64,000 nt of DNA from Burkholderiaceae bacterium (GTDB taxonomy: Bacteria; Pseudomonadota; Gammaproteobacteria; Burkholderiales; Burkholderiaceae), in contig CANFOT010000004.1 in the NCBI GenBank assembly GCA_947448625.1, positions 51,389-115,388 on the forward strand, read 5' to 3'. Each line of letters opens with the position of its first letter. The stretch's first letter is position 1. The notes beneath the pieces were generated by a model, which ran no database searches, had not been told where the DNA came from, and was given only the letters and a program-made list of their open reading frames with translations. Position numbers and translations under genes: made by a program. Below, piece by piece: positions 35,867 to 44,029 of this stretch.

Positions 35867-36841
35867 ATGCGCCTATTTACTCAATATAAATCGTGCCTAC
35901 TGGTGCTTTTTCTCATCTATGCAGGTGTAACTCAAGCGGATATCTATCCAAGTCGACCCGTTCAAGTTGTGACGCCGTTTCCTCCAGGAGGTGCGGCGGA
36001 TGTAGTGGTGCGATTAGTGACGCAACAATTGACGGAGGGATTCGCTAGCCCATTTGTGGTTGATAACAAACCAGGCGCTGGTGGCGGAATAGGTGCGCAA
36101 TTTGTATCGCGAGCAGCCCCAGATGGTTACACCCTGCTATTGACTTCAAGTAGCACGATGTCAATCAATCCACATTTAAATGCAAAGTTAGGATTTGATC
36201 CCTTTAAAAGCTTTAGTCCTATTGGTTTTATTGGCTACTCTCCAAACGTTTTGGTTATTAATCCAGCCTTGCCATTTAAAAATTCAGCGGAGTTAATTGC
36301 TGCTGCAAAAGCGAAGCCTAATTTTTATACTTTTGCGTCTAATGGGAGCGGTACGCTGAGTCACCTCACGGGGGAACTTTATAAGCAAGCTGGCGGCGTT
36401 GATTTTTTACACGTTCCTTATAAAGGGGCCGCTCCAGCTGTCGTAGATGTTGCGGGAGGACAAGTCTCTTTGCTATTCGCTGCGTATGCCAGCGTAGGGC
36501 CAATGGTAAAGGCAGGAAAATTAAAGGCCTTGGGTGTCACAAGTACAAAGCGCATCAAAATTGCTCCTGAGCTGCCAACTCTGACAGAGTCTGGCTTGCC
36601 GGGTTTTGAGTCAAATCAGTGGTGGGGTCTTTTTGGCCCGGCTGATATGCCTCCTGATATCGTGGCCCGCTTGAATTTTCAGTTGAATAAGGCCTTGAAG
36701 TCGCCTGAATTAAGAAGGCGATTTGCCGAAGAGGGTATCGAGATTGGGGGCGGCAGCCCAGCAGATTTAAGTTCTTATTTGCAAACAGATTTTGCAAAAT
36801 GGGGCAAAGTTATCAAAGCCGGCAACATTAGCTCTAATTAA
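35867..36841 (+). CDS. Bug/TctC-family periplasmic binding protein
   Basis: A 324-residue receptor with a signal peptide ending in GVTQADI, VQVVTPFPPGGAADVVVRLV, DNKPGAGGGIGA, PDGYTLLLTSSS and LHVPYKGAAPA. It lies 8 bp before the first MmgE/PrpD gene, so the transported compound is likely the substrate or a precursor for that enzyme. The ribosome-binding site is weak. Confidence 0.86.
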   Translation: MRLFTQYKSCLLVLFLIYAGVTQADIYPSRPVQVVTPFPPGGAADVVVRLVTQQLTEGFASPFVVDNKPGAGGGIGAQFVSRAAPDGYTLLLTSSSTMSINPHLNAKLGFDPFKSFSPIGFIGYSPNVLVINPALPFKNSAELIAAAKAKPNFYTFASNGSGTLSHLTGELYKQAGGVDFLHVPYKGAAPAVVDVAGGQVSLLFAAYASVGPMVKAGKLKALGVTSTKRIKIAPELPTLTESGLPGFESNQWWGLFGPADMPPDIVARLNFQLNKALKSPELRRRFAEEGIEIGGGSPADLSSYLQTDFAKWGKVIKAGNISSN

Positions 36842-36849
36842 GGTCTTTT

Positions 36850-38244
36850 ATGAATCAAGCAATAACCAATACGCTTCCTGTGACCCAAACATTGGGAAAA
36901 TTTGTTTCTACGTTTCAGTGGGCGCAAGCGAGCCCCAAAGTAAAAAGTTTGATGCCAGTTCTGATGATTGATTATTTTCGCGCTGCATCAGCCGGACAAG
37001 ATCGGCCATGGACAAATGCAGTTACTCAGCTTTATCAATCCCATACATCAAATCAAGATGCGAGTGTTTTGTATGCAGACACTAAAGTGGACGTTGCAAG
37101 AGCTGCGTTTATCAATGGTGTAGCCGCTGGTAGCTTGGATTGGGATGACTCTCATGTAGCTGCCATTATTCATCCTGGGGTGGTGATTTGGCCTGCAGCG
37201 TTGGCTATGGCGGAGATAGTGCAATGTACAGGAGAAGAATTGCTAACGGCCGTATTGGTTGGTTATGAGACCGCTATTCGGATTGGGATGTCAATTCAAC
37301 CAGAGCATTCACTGCGTGGTTTTCAGGGAACGCCTACCTGTGGTGTATTTGGTGCGGCAGCAGCCTGTGCGCGTTTGCTTAAATTATCTCCTGAGGGATG
37401 TAGTAATGCCCTTGGCATTGCAGCCACATTTTCCTGCGGGCTTTCACAATTTTTTGTCTCTGGATCTGACATTAAGCGTTTTCATGCGGGTAAGGCTGCT
37501 GCTAATGGTGTCGAAGCTGCATTGTTAGCCCATGCTGGACTTACTGGTCCTCATGATGCGATTGAAGGTTCACAGGGCTTTGCGCGCGCATTTTCTGACC
37601 GCTTTGATCCTCATGTCTGCATTGCAAACTTAGGAATCGAGTTTCCAACCGAATGGGTTTCATTAAAGCCTCATGTAGGTAGCGTTCGCATGCAGGCGGC
37701 AATTGAGGCGGCAAACTTTTTGTCAAGGGCAGGTATAAAGGCTGAGGACATTCAGTCCATCACGATTGGTGTGCATGGAGCCATGATGAGTAAGTTGGCC
37801 TCAACCAAACCGATTGATATTCAGCAGGCTCAATTGAGCACCCCATTTGCAGTAGCGATGGCTTTTGTAATGGGCCCAAGTAAGCCGAGTCCGCTAGCTT
37901 TATCTGTGGATGATTATGAATCTGCGCTCAATATGAAAACCGTCTGGGATTTATGTGGACGGACAAGCTGCGTGGTTGATGCTGAAGTGGAAAAGTGCAC
38001 TACTAGCGAGTCAGTTTCTGGAAGGGTGACAGTGCATTTGCGTGACGGTAGTAGTCAAGAGTATTTTGTTGTTAGCCCTAAAGGTTGCCCGCAAAATCCG
38101 ATGAGTACGGACGAAGTTGCAGAGCGATTCCTGGCTTTGAGTGCTCATATGTTTGGTGAAGCAGAATGCAAAAAATGGCTAGAACAAGCTTATGACATAG
38201 AGCGTTTAAAAAATCTGAGTCCATTATTTGCTTTAAAAAAATAA
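36850..38244 (+). CDS. MmgE/PrpD-family protein, copy 1
   Basis: The 464-residue protein of the MmgE/PrpD family (2-methylcitrate dehydratase, iminodisuccinate epimerase and cis-aconitate decarboxylase relatives) has DYFRAASAG near the N-terminus, LDWDDSHVAAIIHPG (about 96-110), VGYETAIRIG, and GIAATFSCGLSQFFVSGSDIKRFHAGKAA, split here as GIAATFSCGLS and KRFHAGKAA (about 190-220). Active-site His and Asp positions typical of the family are visible (DDSHV, RFHAGKA). The next gene is a paralogue, so they may form a heteromer. Confidence 0.86.
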   Translation: MNQAITNTLPVTQTLGKFVSTFQWAQASPKVKSLMPVLMIDYFRAASAGQDRPWTNAVTQLYQSHTSNQDASVLYADTKVDVARAAFINGVAAGSLDWDDSHVAAIIHPGVVIWPAALAMAEIVQCTGEELLTAVLVGYETAIRIGMSIQPEHSLRGFQGTPTCGVFGAAAACARLLKLSPEGCSNALGIAATFSCGLSQFFVSGSDIKRFHAGKAAANGVEAALLAHAGLTGPHDAIEGSQGFARAFSDRFDPHVCIANLGIEFPTEWVSLKPHVGSVRMQAAIEAANFLSRAGIKAEDIQSITIGVHGAMMSKLASTKPIDIQQAQLSTPFAVAMAFVMGPSKPSPLALSVDDYESALNMKTVWDLCGRTSCVVDAEVEKCTTSESVSGRVTVHLRDGSSQEYFVVSPKGCPQNPMSTDEVAERFLALSAHMFGEAECKKWLEQAYDIERLKNLSPLFALKK

Positions 38245-38263
38245 ATTAGCCACTGTAAAAAAT

Positions 38264-39649
38264 ATGACTCAAGCAACCCAGATTATTTCAAAATTCTCGG
38301 CAAACTTACGCTTTGCTGATTTGCCTTCATCGATTCAAAGCGCTTTAATTCACTTCGCCTTGGATTATTTCCGCGTGGCCTCTATTGGCGAGCGTATGGA
38401 GTGGAGTGAGTGGGGGCGCAACTATACAAAAGGTACTGCTGGCCAGGGGAATAGCCCGGTATTATTTTCCGATTCCAGTTACGATCCAGTCAACACCAGT
38501 TTCCTAAACACTTTATATGCCGGTAGCTTGGATGCAGATGATGTTCATGTGGGCGCGATGTTGCATCCAGGCTGCATTATGTTTTCAACAGGATTGGCAA
38601 TTGGACAAGCGCGACACCAATCTGGCGCTGAAGTTCTAGCGGCGATTGCCGCAGGTTATGAAGCAATGATTCGCTTGGCGCTTTGTATTCAACCCAGTCA
38701 TTTTGGGCGCGGATTTCAAAGCACCTCGACTATGGGCGTGTTTGGTGCCGCAGTAACGGCGGCAAAGTTAATCTTTCCAGGCTCTACAGGTGAAAAATCA
38801 ATTGCTGCCAGTTTGGGCATTGCAGCCTCTTTTGCTGGTGGGCTAACTCAGTTTTACCATTCAGGCTCTACCGTAAAAAGATTGCATGCTGCTCAGGCGG
38901 CCAGCTCTGGAACCAAGGCAGCTCTTTTAGTGGAGTCTGGCTTTACAGGACCTCATGACATCATTGAGGGTAAGGACGGTTTTGCCAGAGCATATGCCGA
39001 TGCGGTCGATTTTTCTTTGCTTGAGAATGGCTTGGGAAATCAATATCGAATCGCCGAGGTAGCTGTTAAGCCTCATGCCTGTAGTGCACGCGTGCTTTCG
39101 GCAATCGAGGCCAGTAATGACATTCGCAGTCAGAATGCCTTTGATACTTCGGAGATTGAATCTATTTATCTCGGAATACCTAAGGTGATTCAGGGGCGCT
39201 TAACTACTAATCGCCCTGCTGATTTACAGGCTGCGCAAATGAGTGCGCCATTTGCAGTTGCTCTCAGTTTGTTGCGAAAATCTAGCACCACCACTTTTTC
39301 ATTTGGAATCGATGATTTTGTGATGGGTCTACAGGATCCGCAGGTTATGCATCTAACGCAATTAGTTCAGTGCGAGCTAGATGAGGAGGTCGAAAAAACA
39401 AGTTCAGAGGAGTCGGTGAGCGCTAAGGTGGTAGTGAAACTAAAAAATGGTCAAGAATTAACGGCATTTGTAATATCCCCAAAAGGGAGTATTGCCAGAC
39501 CCTTCACCATGGAAGATCACATTGCCAGGGCGGAATCAGAGTTGATTAGTCGACTGTCAAAATCAAAGTTGAGTCAATTGATTGAAGCCATTATTGCTTT
39601 GCCATCAATGCCTGATGTTGCCGTACTTGGTGACCTGGTAAAAAGCTAA
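38264..39649 (+). CDS. MmgE/PrpD-family protein, copy 2
   Basis: The 461-residue paralogue starts 19 bp after the first. It shares LDADDVHVGAMLHPG (against LDWDDSHVAAIIHPG), AAGYEAMIRLALCIQPSHFGRGFQ, KRLHAAQAASSGTKAALL and PHDIIEGKDGFARA. The conserved DD-H and HA motifs suggest it is active rather than degenerate. A tandem pair next to a Bug receptor implies stepwise dehydration or isomerisation of an imported polycarboxylate. Confidence 0.86.
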   Translation: MTQATQIISKFSANLRFADLPSSIQSALIHFALDYFRVASIGERMEWSEWGRNYTKGTAGQGNSPVLFSDSSYDPVNTSFLNTLYAGSLDADDVHVGAMLHPGCIMFSTGLAIGQARHQSGAEVLAAIAAGYEAMIRLALCIQPSHFGRGFQSTSTMGVFGAAVTAAKLIFPGSTGEKSIAASLGIAASFAGGLTQFYHSGSTVKRLHAAQAASSGTKAALLVESGFTGPHDIIEGKDGFARAYADAVDFSLLENGLGNQYRIAEVAVKPHACSARVLSAIEASNDIRSQNAFDTSEIESIYLGIPKVIQGRLTTNRPADLQAAQMSAPFAVALSLLRKSSTTTFSFGIDDFVMGLQDPQVMHLTQLVQCELDEEVEKTSSEESVSAKVVVKLKNGQELTAFVISPKGSIARPFTMEDHIARAESELISRLSKSKLSQLIEAIIALPSMPDVAVLGDLVKS

Positions 39650-39660
39650 AAAATGAGCTC

Positions 39661-39680
39661 AAACCTGTTGCTTAGGTTTT
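39661..39680 (+). terminator. Weak intrinsic terminator after the PrpD pair
   Basis: AAACCT at 39661-39666 pairs with AGGTTT at 39674-39679 around a 7-nt loop, with one further T. The stem is short, so efficiency is uncertain. Confidence 0.4.
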
Positions 39681-39835
39681 GCATTAGGGCTTTACTTCAG
39701 CCTGAGTTAACTCCATTAAAAATGCTAAGATGAAGCACAAACAGGTATGTATGACGGCAAGTAATTCCGTCAGAAACTACCGAAATTAAAAAACCATTAG
39801 AGACAAATAAGACATCACAAATTAGTATTTTACTT

Positions 39836-40570
39836 ATGAACATAACAACAAAAATCCTTCAGACATTCACCCCTACGGGGAAATTGCGTGCATCAATCAA
39901 TCTTGGCAATCCAATTCTTGCTAATAAGGATCCTCAAAGCGGCCTTCCATTTGGGGTTTCAGTTGACTTAGCAAATAATTTTGCCAAGCTTTTAGGTGTT
40001 GAGATTGAGCTTGTTGTATTTGATTCCGCCGGAAAATCGGTTGAAGCAGTTACGGCAGAAAAAGCAGATATTGGTTTTTTTGCAGTTGATCCATTACGAG
40101 GTGAAGGCATTTCTTTTACCGCTCCTTATGTATTAATTGAAGGGGCTTACCTTGTAAAAAATGACTCAGCTATAAAAGCAAATGATGAAGTGGACGATGT
40201 TAAAAATAAGGTAGTAGTGGGTAAGGGAAGTGCGTACGACTTATTTTTAACGAGGGAACTTAAGAATGCGCAAATCGTACGAGCTCCCACATCGCCAACC
40301 GTCGTTGATGTCTTTGTGAAAGAAGGCCATGATGTGGCTGCAGGAGTGAGGCAGCAGCTGGAGTCAGATATGAAGCAATTTCCAGGCCTAAGACTCTTAC
40401 CCGGGCGCTTTATGCTGATTCAGCAGGCCATGGGATTGCCAAAGTCTTCTGGTTCGGATGCTGCGGCAGTATTAAAAGAATACGTTGAAGAAATGAAGTC
40501 GAGTGGTTTTGTAGCTCGCTCTTTAGAGCGGCACGGCATTCAAGGTGCCTCAGTAGCTCCTAGCGTGTAA
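39836..40570 (+). CDS. Family 3 solute-binding protein without a signal peptide
   Basis: A 244-residue protein with the amino-acid ABC-receptor (SBP_bac_3) fold: GKLRASINLGNPI, GLPFGVSVDLANNFAKLLGVEIELVV (split here; about residues 36-62), FFAVDPLRGEGISFTAPYV (about 79-97). Unlike family members it starts MNITTKILQTFTPTGKL with no signal peptide. An intracellular binding or regulatory role is possible, or the start could have been lost. It is the only gene between a 186-bp leader and a terminator, apparently transcribed alone. Confidence 0.75.
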   Translation: MNITTKILQTFTPTGKLRASINLGNPILANKDPQSGLPFGVSVDLANNFAKLLGVEIELVVFDSAGKSVEAVTAEKADIGFFAVDPLRGEGISFTAPYVLIEGAYLVKNDSAIKANDEVDDVKNKVVVGKGSAYDLFLTRELKNAQIVRAPTSPTVVDVFVKEGHDVAAGVRQQLESDMKQFPGLRLLPGRFMLIQQAMGLPKSSGSDAAAVLKEYVEEMKSSGFVARSLERHGIQGASVAPSV

Positions 40571-40611
40571 TCTAAGCCCTGCTGACTCAGCGTTGCATTC
40601 CATCCACCCAA

Positions 40612-40645
40612 AAACAAAAGGGACCACATATTCCGTGGTCCCTTT
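40612..40645 (-). terminator. Intrinsic terminator, minus-strand reading
   Basis: AAAGGGACCAC on the plus strand at 40617-40627 pairs with GTGGTCCCTTT at 40635-40645 (11 bp, 7-nt loop). On the minus strand it is followed by TTTTGTTTTT, a proper U-tract; on the plus strand it is not. It follows a possible tRNA 3' remnant. Confidence 0.7.
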
Positions 40646-40651
40646 GTATTG

Positions 40652-40670
40652 CTGGTGGGTCAGGCTAGAT
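40652..40670 (-). pseudogene. Possible degenerate tRNA 3'-end remnant
   Basis: On the minus strand the stretch reads ATCTAGCCTGACCCACCAG, closely like the tRNA-Lys 3' end at 61185-61203 (ATCTCGCCCGACCCACCAG), and is also followed by a terminator hairpin. The T-arm partner strand is not preserved. It could be a decayed att site or chance similarity. Confidence 0.35.
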
Positions 40671-40699
40671 AAAGTTTTTAGTCAATTTGATGGCTGTGC

Positions 40700-41272
40700 T
40701 TAGTAAATATTTCTTTCTTTAATTACCTGTTTTATCAGGGGAAGAAGATTATTAGCCCATAGCTTGCAACCCTTTGCAGTCATATGTTTATTTGACCAAT
40801 GCTCGTTATCCCCTGGAGTATTACGAGCCCAATGCCCATAGTAGTAAGCACCATATTTTTCCGAGAACTGTTTTGCTTCATCATCTTCGGGTTGTATTGA
40901 TCTATTAGACATAAATATGGTTGGTATCTTGTTATCCTGAAGGTAACTTAAGATCTCGGCTGATGGCCCTAGGTTAAATCTTGGATTTTTTTCATTTGGC
41001 CCGGGTTCAAATAAAACCAATTTAATATTCGGATATTTTACAAGCCCCTGTTTAAGGCGATCCACCATAAATACTGGACGATCCCCATCAACTCCAGCAT
41101 TGATAACAGTCCCCGGTAATCTGTCTTGAGCCAATAACTCATTTAGTGTATTTGTAAATGCTTGGTTAGCATCTTTACAGTTAGTGTTGCTAGTCCCCAA
41201 TGCAAAAATTTCAAAACCAAAACACACCGAGGGGCTAAGAAGCAACAGTATTTGAATAAATAGCTTTCTCAA
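40700..41272 (-). CDS. SGNH/GDSL-like hydrolase
   Basis: The 190-residue exported protein (signal peptide MRKLFIQILLLLSPSVCFGF) has the plan of a SGNH hydrolase: block I ALGTSNT (Gly-Thr-Ser in place of GDS, Ser residue near 29), a NAGVDGD turn (about 58-64), block III GPNE and a C-terminal HMTAKGCKLWA with His and Lys in block V. It would be periplasmic esterase or deacetylase-like, but the replaced Asp in block I and the GPNE motif are not canonical. It is transcribed on the same strand as the TPR gene upstream, 39 bp away. Confidence 0.65.
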   Translation of the reverse strand: MRKLFIQILLLLSPSVCFGFEIFALGTSNTNCKDANQAFTNTLNELLAQDRLPGTVINAGVDGDRPVFMVDRLKQGLVKYPNIKLVLFEPGPNEKNPRFNLGPSAEILSYLQDNKIPTIFMSNRSIQPEDDEAKQFSEKYGAYYYGHWARNTPGDNEHWSNKHMTAKGCKLWANNLLPLIKQVIKERNIY

Positions 41273-41311
41273 AGAATATCCCTCGTCGACTCTTTTAATG
41301 TGTGAAAGGTT

Positions 41312-43000
41312 TCATAGTGGAAGAAATTGAATTTTTAAAACGACATCTTTTGTTGGGTATAAGTAAGGCGCGCTCTCCACCGCCTTTTGGGAGTACTTTT
41401 CTGCGATCTCAGCGTTCCCTTGATTTTGACCAAGCCAAGCAATGCGAGCAAGTACATCTGGTGCTCTTGGATTTAACTTAGTCGATTGCTCGTAATAATC
41501 CATCGCCATCTTCTTGTTTCCTCTTAGTAAGGCAAGGTCACCTTTAAATTTATATGTGTCCCACCATCGCGGGTTTGCTTTTCGTGCAGCATCCAATAGC
41601 TCCTCTGCACGGTCATATTTTTTTTCATGCATGGCAATCCTGGCGTGCCCGATATAGTATCTGAAGTACGTTGGATCGGATGCGTAGGCTGCATCGTAGA
41701 ATTTACGAGCATTTTCGTAGTCTCTTCGTTCAAGCGCTATATACCCAAGGTAGCCCAATGAGATACCGTCTTTAGGGTTAAATGTGAGGGCTTTTTGGGT
41801 AACTTGCTCTGCTTCTTTCCACTGCCCCATATCACCTAGAGTTCCTGCTAGATTGGAATAAATTCGTGGTGAATTGGGTTTAATATCCAGCGCCATTCGG
41901 TAGTGCTTAACGGCAAGATCAAGTTGGCGAATTTTGCGGTAGTAGTCAGCCATATTTAAATGTCCGATTTCATTATCTGGCTCTATGGCAATTGCCTTTT
42001 CGAGCCATTTCTGAGCCTCTGGGTTCTTGCCCATCTCAATGAGGCACCAGGCCTTATTTAAGTAACCCTGGGCACGCATTGGATCGGCTTCGATTGCCTT
42101 ATCTGATTCTTGAAGCGCATCCTCGAATTTACCTTGGCGTCTCAATACTGTACTAAGGTTGTTATGGATTCTAGGAAAGGAGGGGTTGCGTTCTAAAACA
42201 AAGCGAAACTCTTCTTCGGCGAATGTCCAGCGAGCCTGATCCATCTCAATTAAGCCACGAACAAAATGAGCCCAAACAATATCGCCAGCACGTTTTTTTA
42301 AGATCGCTTTTTCCGTCATGCGAAAAGCATCTTCGTACTTTTGTTTGCCGCGATAGTAATAAGCCATCGTTATTGGTTCGTACTCCTCCATCACACCCAT
42401 TGCGGCCTTTTCCGCAAGCAGGTCAATATCGGTAATGGGGGAAGTTGATTGATATATAGTCCCCACTTTTGCCACCCGAAAACGAACACCATATCCGGCC
42501 AGCTCATCTGAATTGGGCTTGGCTGGGATTTCAGTAATAACCTCGCCAACAATTCGAACGTCTGCTTCGCCTATCCCTGTTTTAATAAAGCCAAGCAAGG
42601 TCTCTAGGTTGACCCCAAAAATATTGAGCGGTAAATCGATATCAGGCCTTTGATTTTTCTTTGATAGCCCATAAACATCTTCACGCTCTTTGAGTACTTC
42701 AGTGTAATTTGCTATTTCCAGTATTTTGTCAATAACCCTTTGGGAAAATACTCTACCAGTAAGTCCACGATTTTCAAGTTCAAGGGGTACGCTAACTTCC
42801 TGCACCATGATGGTATTTTTAGTTAGCACTTTAAAAATGATCGGCACTATAAGTGCAAATATCGCGATCACGGTAAGGTTTTTTAGAAAATCAACAACAC
42901 CATCTAAATCTTTAATGAAGTTCAATAATTTTTTGCCAGCTAAGCCAAAAAATGCGCTTAATGAGCTCAGTAGAAGATTAACTTTATTAGGCATTTTCAT
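41312..43000 (-). CDS. Membrane-anchored TPR-repeat protein
   Basis: The 562-residue protein has one transmembrane helix (about residues 42-60, VIAIFALIVPIIFKVL) after a short cytoplasmic segment, then an alpha/beta linker with VSVPLELENRGLTG and a TPR region from about residue 210 to 545 (about nine repeats; e.g. ALDIKPNSPRIYSNLAGTL, KAIEADPMRAQGYLNKAW). The repeats suggest a scaffolding role at the inner membrane. No catalytic motif is seen. It sits between an alpha/beta hydrolase and an SGNH hydrolase on the same strand, with a 6-bp gap to the former, probably one operon. Confidence 0.78.
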   Translation of the reverse strand: MKMPNKVNLLLSSLSAFFGLAGKKLLNFIKDLDGVVDFLKNLTVIAIFALIVPIIFKVLTKNTIMVQEVSVPLELENRGLTGRVFSQRVIDKILEIANYTEVLKEREDVYGLSKKNQRPDIDLPLNIFGVNLETLLGFIKTGIGEADVRIVGEVITEIPAKPNSDELAGYGVRFRVAKVGTIYQSTSPITDIDLLAEKAAMGVMEEYEPITMAYYYRGKQKYEDAFRMTEKAILKKRAGDIVWAHFVRGLIEMDQARWTFAEEEFRFVLERNPSFPRIHNNLSTVLRRQGKFEDALQESDKAIEADPMRAQGYLNKAWCLIEMGKNPEAQKWLEKAIAIEPDNEIGHLNMADYYRKIRQLDLAVKHYRMALDIKPNSPRIYSNLAGTLGDMGQWKEAEQVTQKALTFNPKDGISLGYLGYIALERRDYENARKFYDAAYASDPTYFRYYIGHARIAMHEKKYDRAEELLDAARKANPRWWDTYKFKGDLALLRGNKKMAMDYYEQSTKLNPRAPDVLARIAWLGQNQGNAEIAEKYSQKAVESAPYLYPTKDVVLKIQFLPL

Positions 43001-43006
43001 TTTTAC

Positions 43007-43747
43007 TCAATTAACAAGTTGATTTAATTGCTCAATCACGGTTGTAGATAATGGCCTGTTGAAGCTATGTCCTTCATTGGGAATCACAATTAGCTCTGGT
43101 TTTAAGCCTAAATCTCTGGCTTTCTGGGTATAGCTCAGGGATTGCGAGAGTGGAACGTCGGAGTCATTGTCTCCATGGATGAGAATAATTCTAGTTTCTT
43201 TTGAAACAGAGGGGAGTAGATCAATTCCTTGAATCCCATTCTGCATCCGACCTCTTGAGTTTGCGAGCGATTGCAAGTCATAAACCCCAGCAACCAGAAT
43301 GGCCCCAGAAATTAGACTGGGCTGCTTGCCGAGAATGCCGGCTAAATTCATTGCCCCTTTTGAGTGCCCGACGGCATAGATTCGACGGGTTCCATATTTA
43401 GCGCTTAATACTTTTATGGCTTCAATCAGTGAATCGGTATCATCTGAAAGTCTTCTGCCAGAATCGGAGCCGTCGCTTTGCTTACCATTGCGATCATAGT
43501 ATCCAGGAGCAAGCAGTGCGATAGAGATTACATCCGCATGGTTTTCAGAAAATTGCTTGGCATACTTGTACATATAGTCAGCCGGACCCCCAGAAGACAC
43601 TGAACCGTGTACAAAAATGACCGCTGCTTTTGGCTTTGCATTATTGCCATAGGCTTGATAGGCTAAAGATCCGGCGCAATCTTCGCCGCTACAGGCAATT
43701 GCGTTTGTAAAGGCAAGAACCATTATTAAACTGAAAACTGAGCGCAT
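43007..43747 (-). CDS. Exported alpha/beta-hydrolase
   Basis: A protein of about 246 residues (from ATG 43747) with a signal peptide (MRSVFSLIMVLAFTNAIACS), an alpha/beta-hydrolase fold with AAVIFVHGSVSSGGP oxyanion region, nucleophile elbow VGHSKGAM, and C-terminal HGDNDSDVPL and EGHSFNR giving Asp and His. An extra GTG at 43780 gives a longer frame without a signal at its start; the ATG lacks a clear ribosome-binding site, so the start is uncertain. Role unknown, possibly dienelactone-hydrolase-like esterase. Confidence 0.72.
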   Translation of the reverse strand: MRSVFSLIMVLAFTNAIACSGEDCAGSLAYQAYGNNAKPKAAVIFVHGSVSSGGPADYMYKYAKQFSENHADVISIALLAPGYYDRNGKQSDGSDSGRRLSDDTDSLIEAIKVLSAKYGTRRIYAVGHSKGAMNLAGILGKQPSLISGAILVAGVYDLQSLANSRGRMQNGIQGIDLLPSVSKETRIILIHGDNDSDVPLSQSLSYTQKARDLGLKPELIVIPNEGHSFNRPLSTTVIEQLNQLVN

Positions 43748-43835
43748 AGTAGCAGTATTACTTAAGTATGAATAAAGCACATCTTAAGGCAAATGCCTTG
43801 AGCGCACTCTTACCGCTCAAATAAATATTGGTTAA

Positions 43836-43866
43836 TTGGCTGTTTTATCGGCTAGGCAGATATAAA
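43836..43866 (+). promoter_or_regulatory. Candidate promoter of the selenoneine operon
   Basis: TTGGCT at 43836-43841 and TATAAA at 43861-43866 (19-bp spacer), or GATATA at 43859 (17-bp spacer), lie 40-70 bp before the Cys-rich ORF at 43907. The elements are imperfect; transcription start would be near 43873. Confidence 0.35.
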
Positions 43867-43906
43867 GAATATGATATCAGTGGTTAATTACAAGAGGTAA
43901 GCAGCA

Positions 43907-44029
43907 ATGATTCAGATTCAGATCTGGACTGACTTTGAATGTCCATGCAGTTATCTTCAAACGAAGAATTACTTGAGATCTTGCCTGGATGATGCTGCTT
44001 GCATTGATGCTCTATATTCCCTAAGCTAA
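43907..44029 (+). CDS. Short Cys-containing ORF coupled to senA (leader peptide or gene remnant)
   Basis: A 40-residue frame starting at ATG 43907 with AGAGG upstream. The sequence MIQIQIWTDFECPCSYLQTK resembles the N-terminus of DsbA/FrnE-type thioredoxin-fold proteins (IxIWxDFxCPxCY), with the CPxC reading CPC-S; it has four Cys in total. Its TAA is directly followed by the senA ATG (TAAATG) and senA has no visible ribosome-binding site, so senA translation probably depends on this ORF. It may be a decayed oxidoreductase gene or a leader peptide that tunes expression by Cys supply. No homologue is known to me. Confidence 0.5.
   Translation: MIQIQIWTDFECPCSYLQTKNYLRSCLDDAACIDALYSLS

Noticed and set aside
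39753..39774. TGACGG...CCGTCA hairpin in the leader of the family 3 receptor gene
   Set aside because: Short 6-bp stem without further riboswitch-like structure; too little to call a regulatory RNA.
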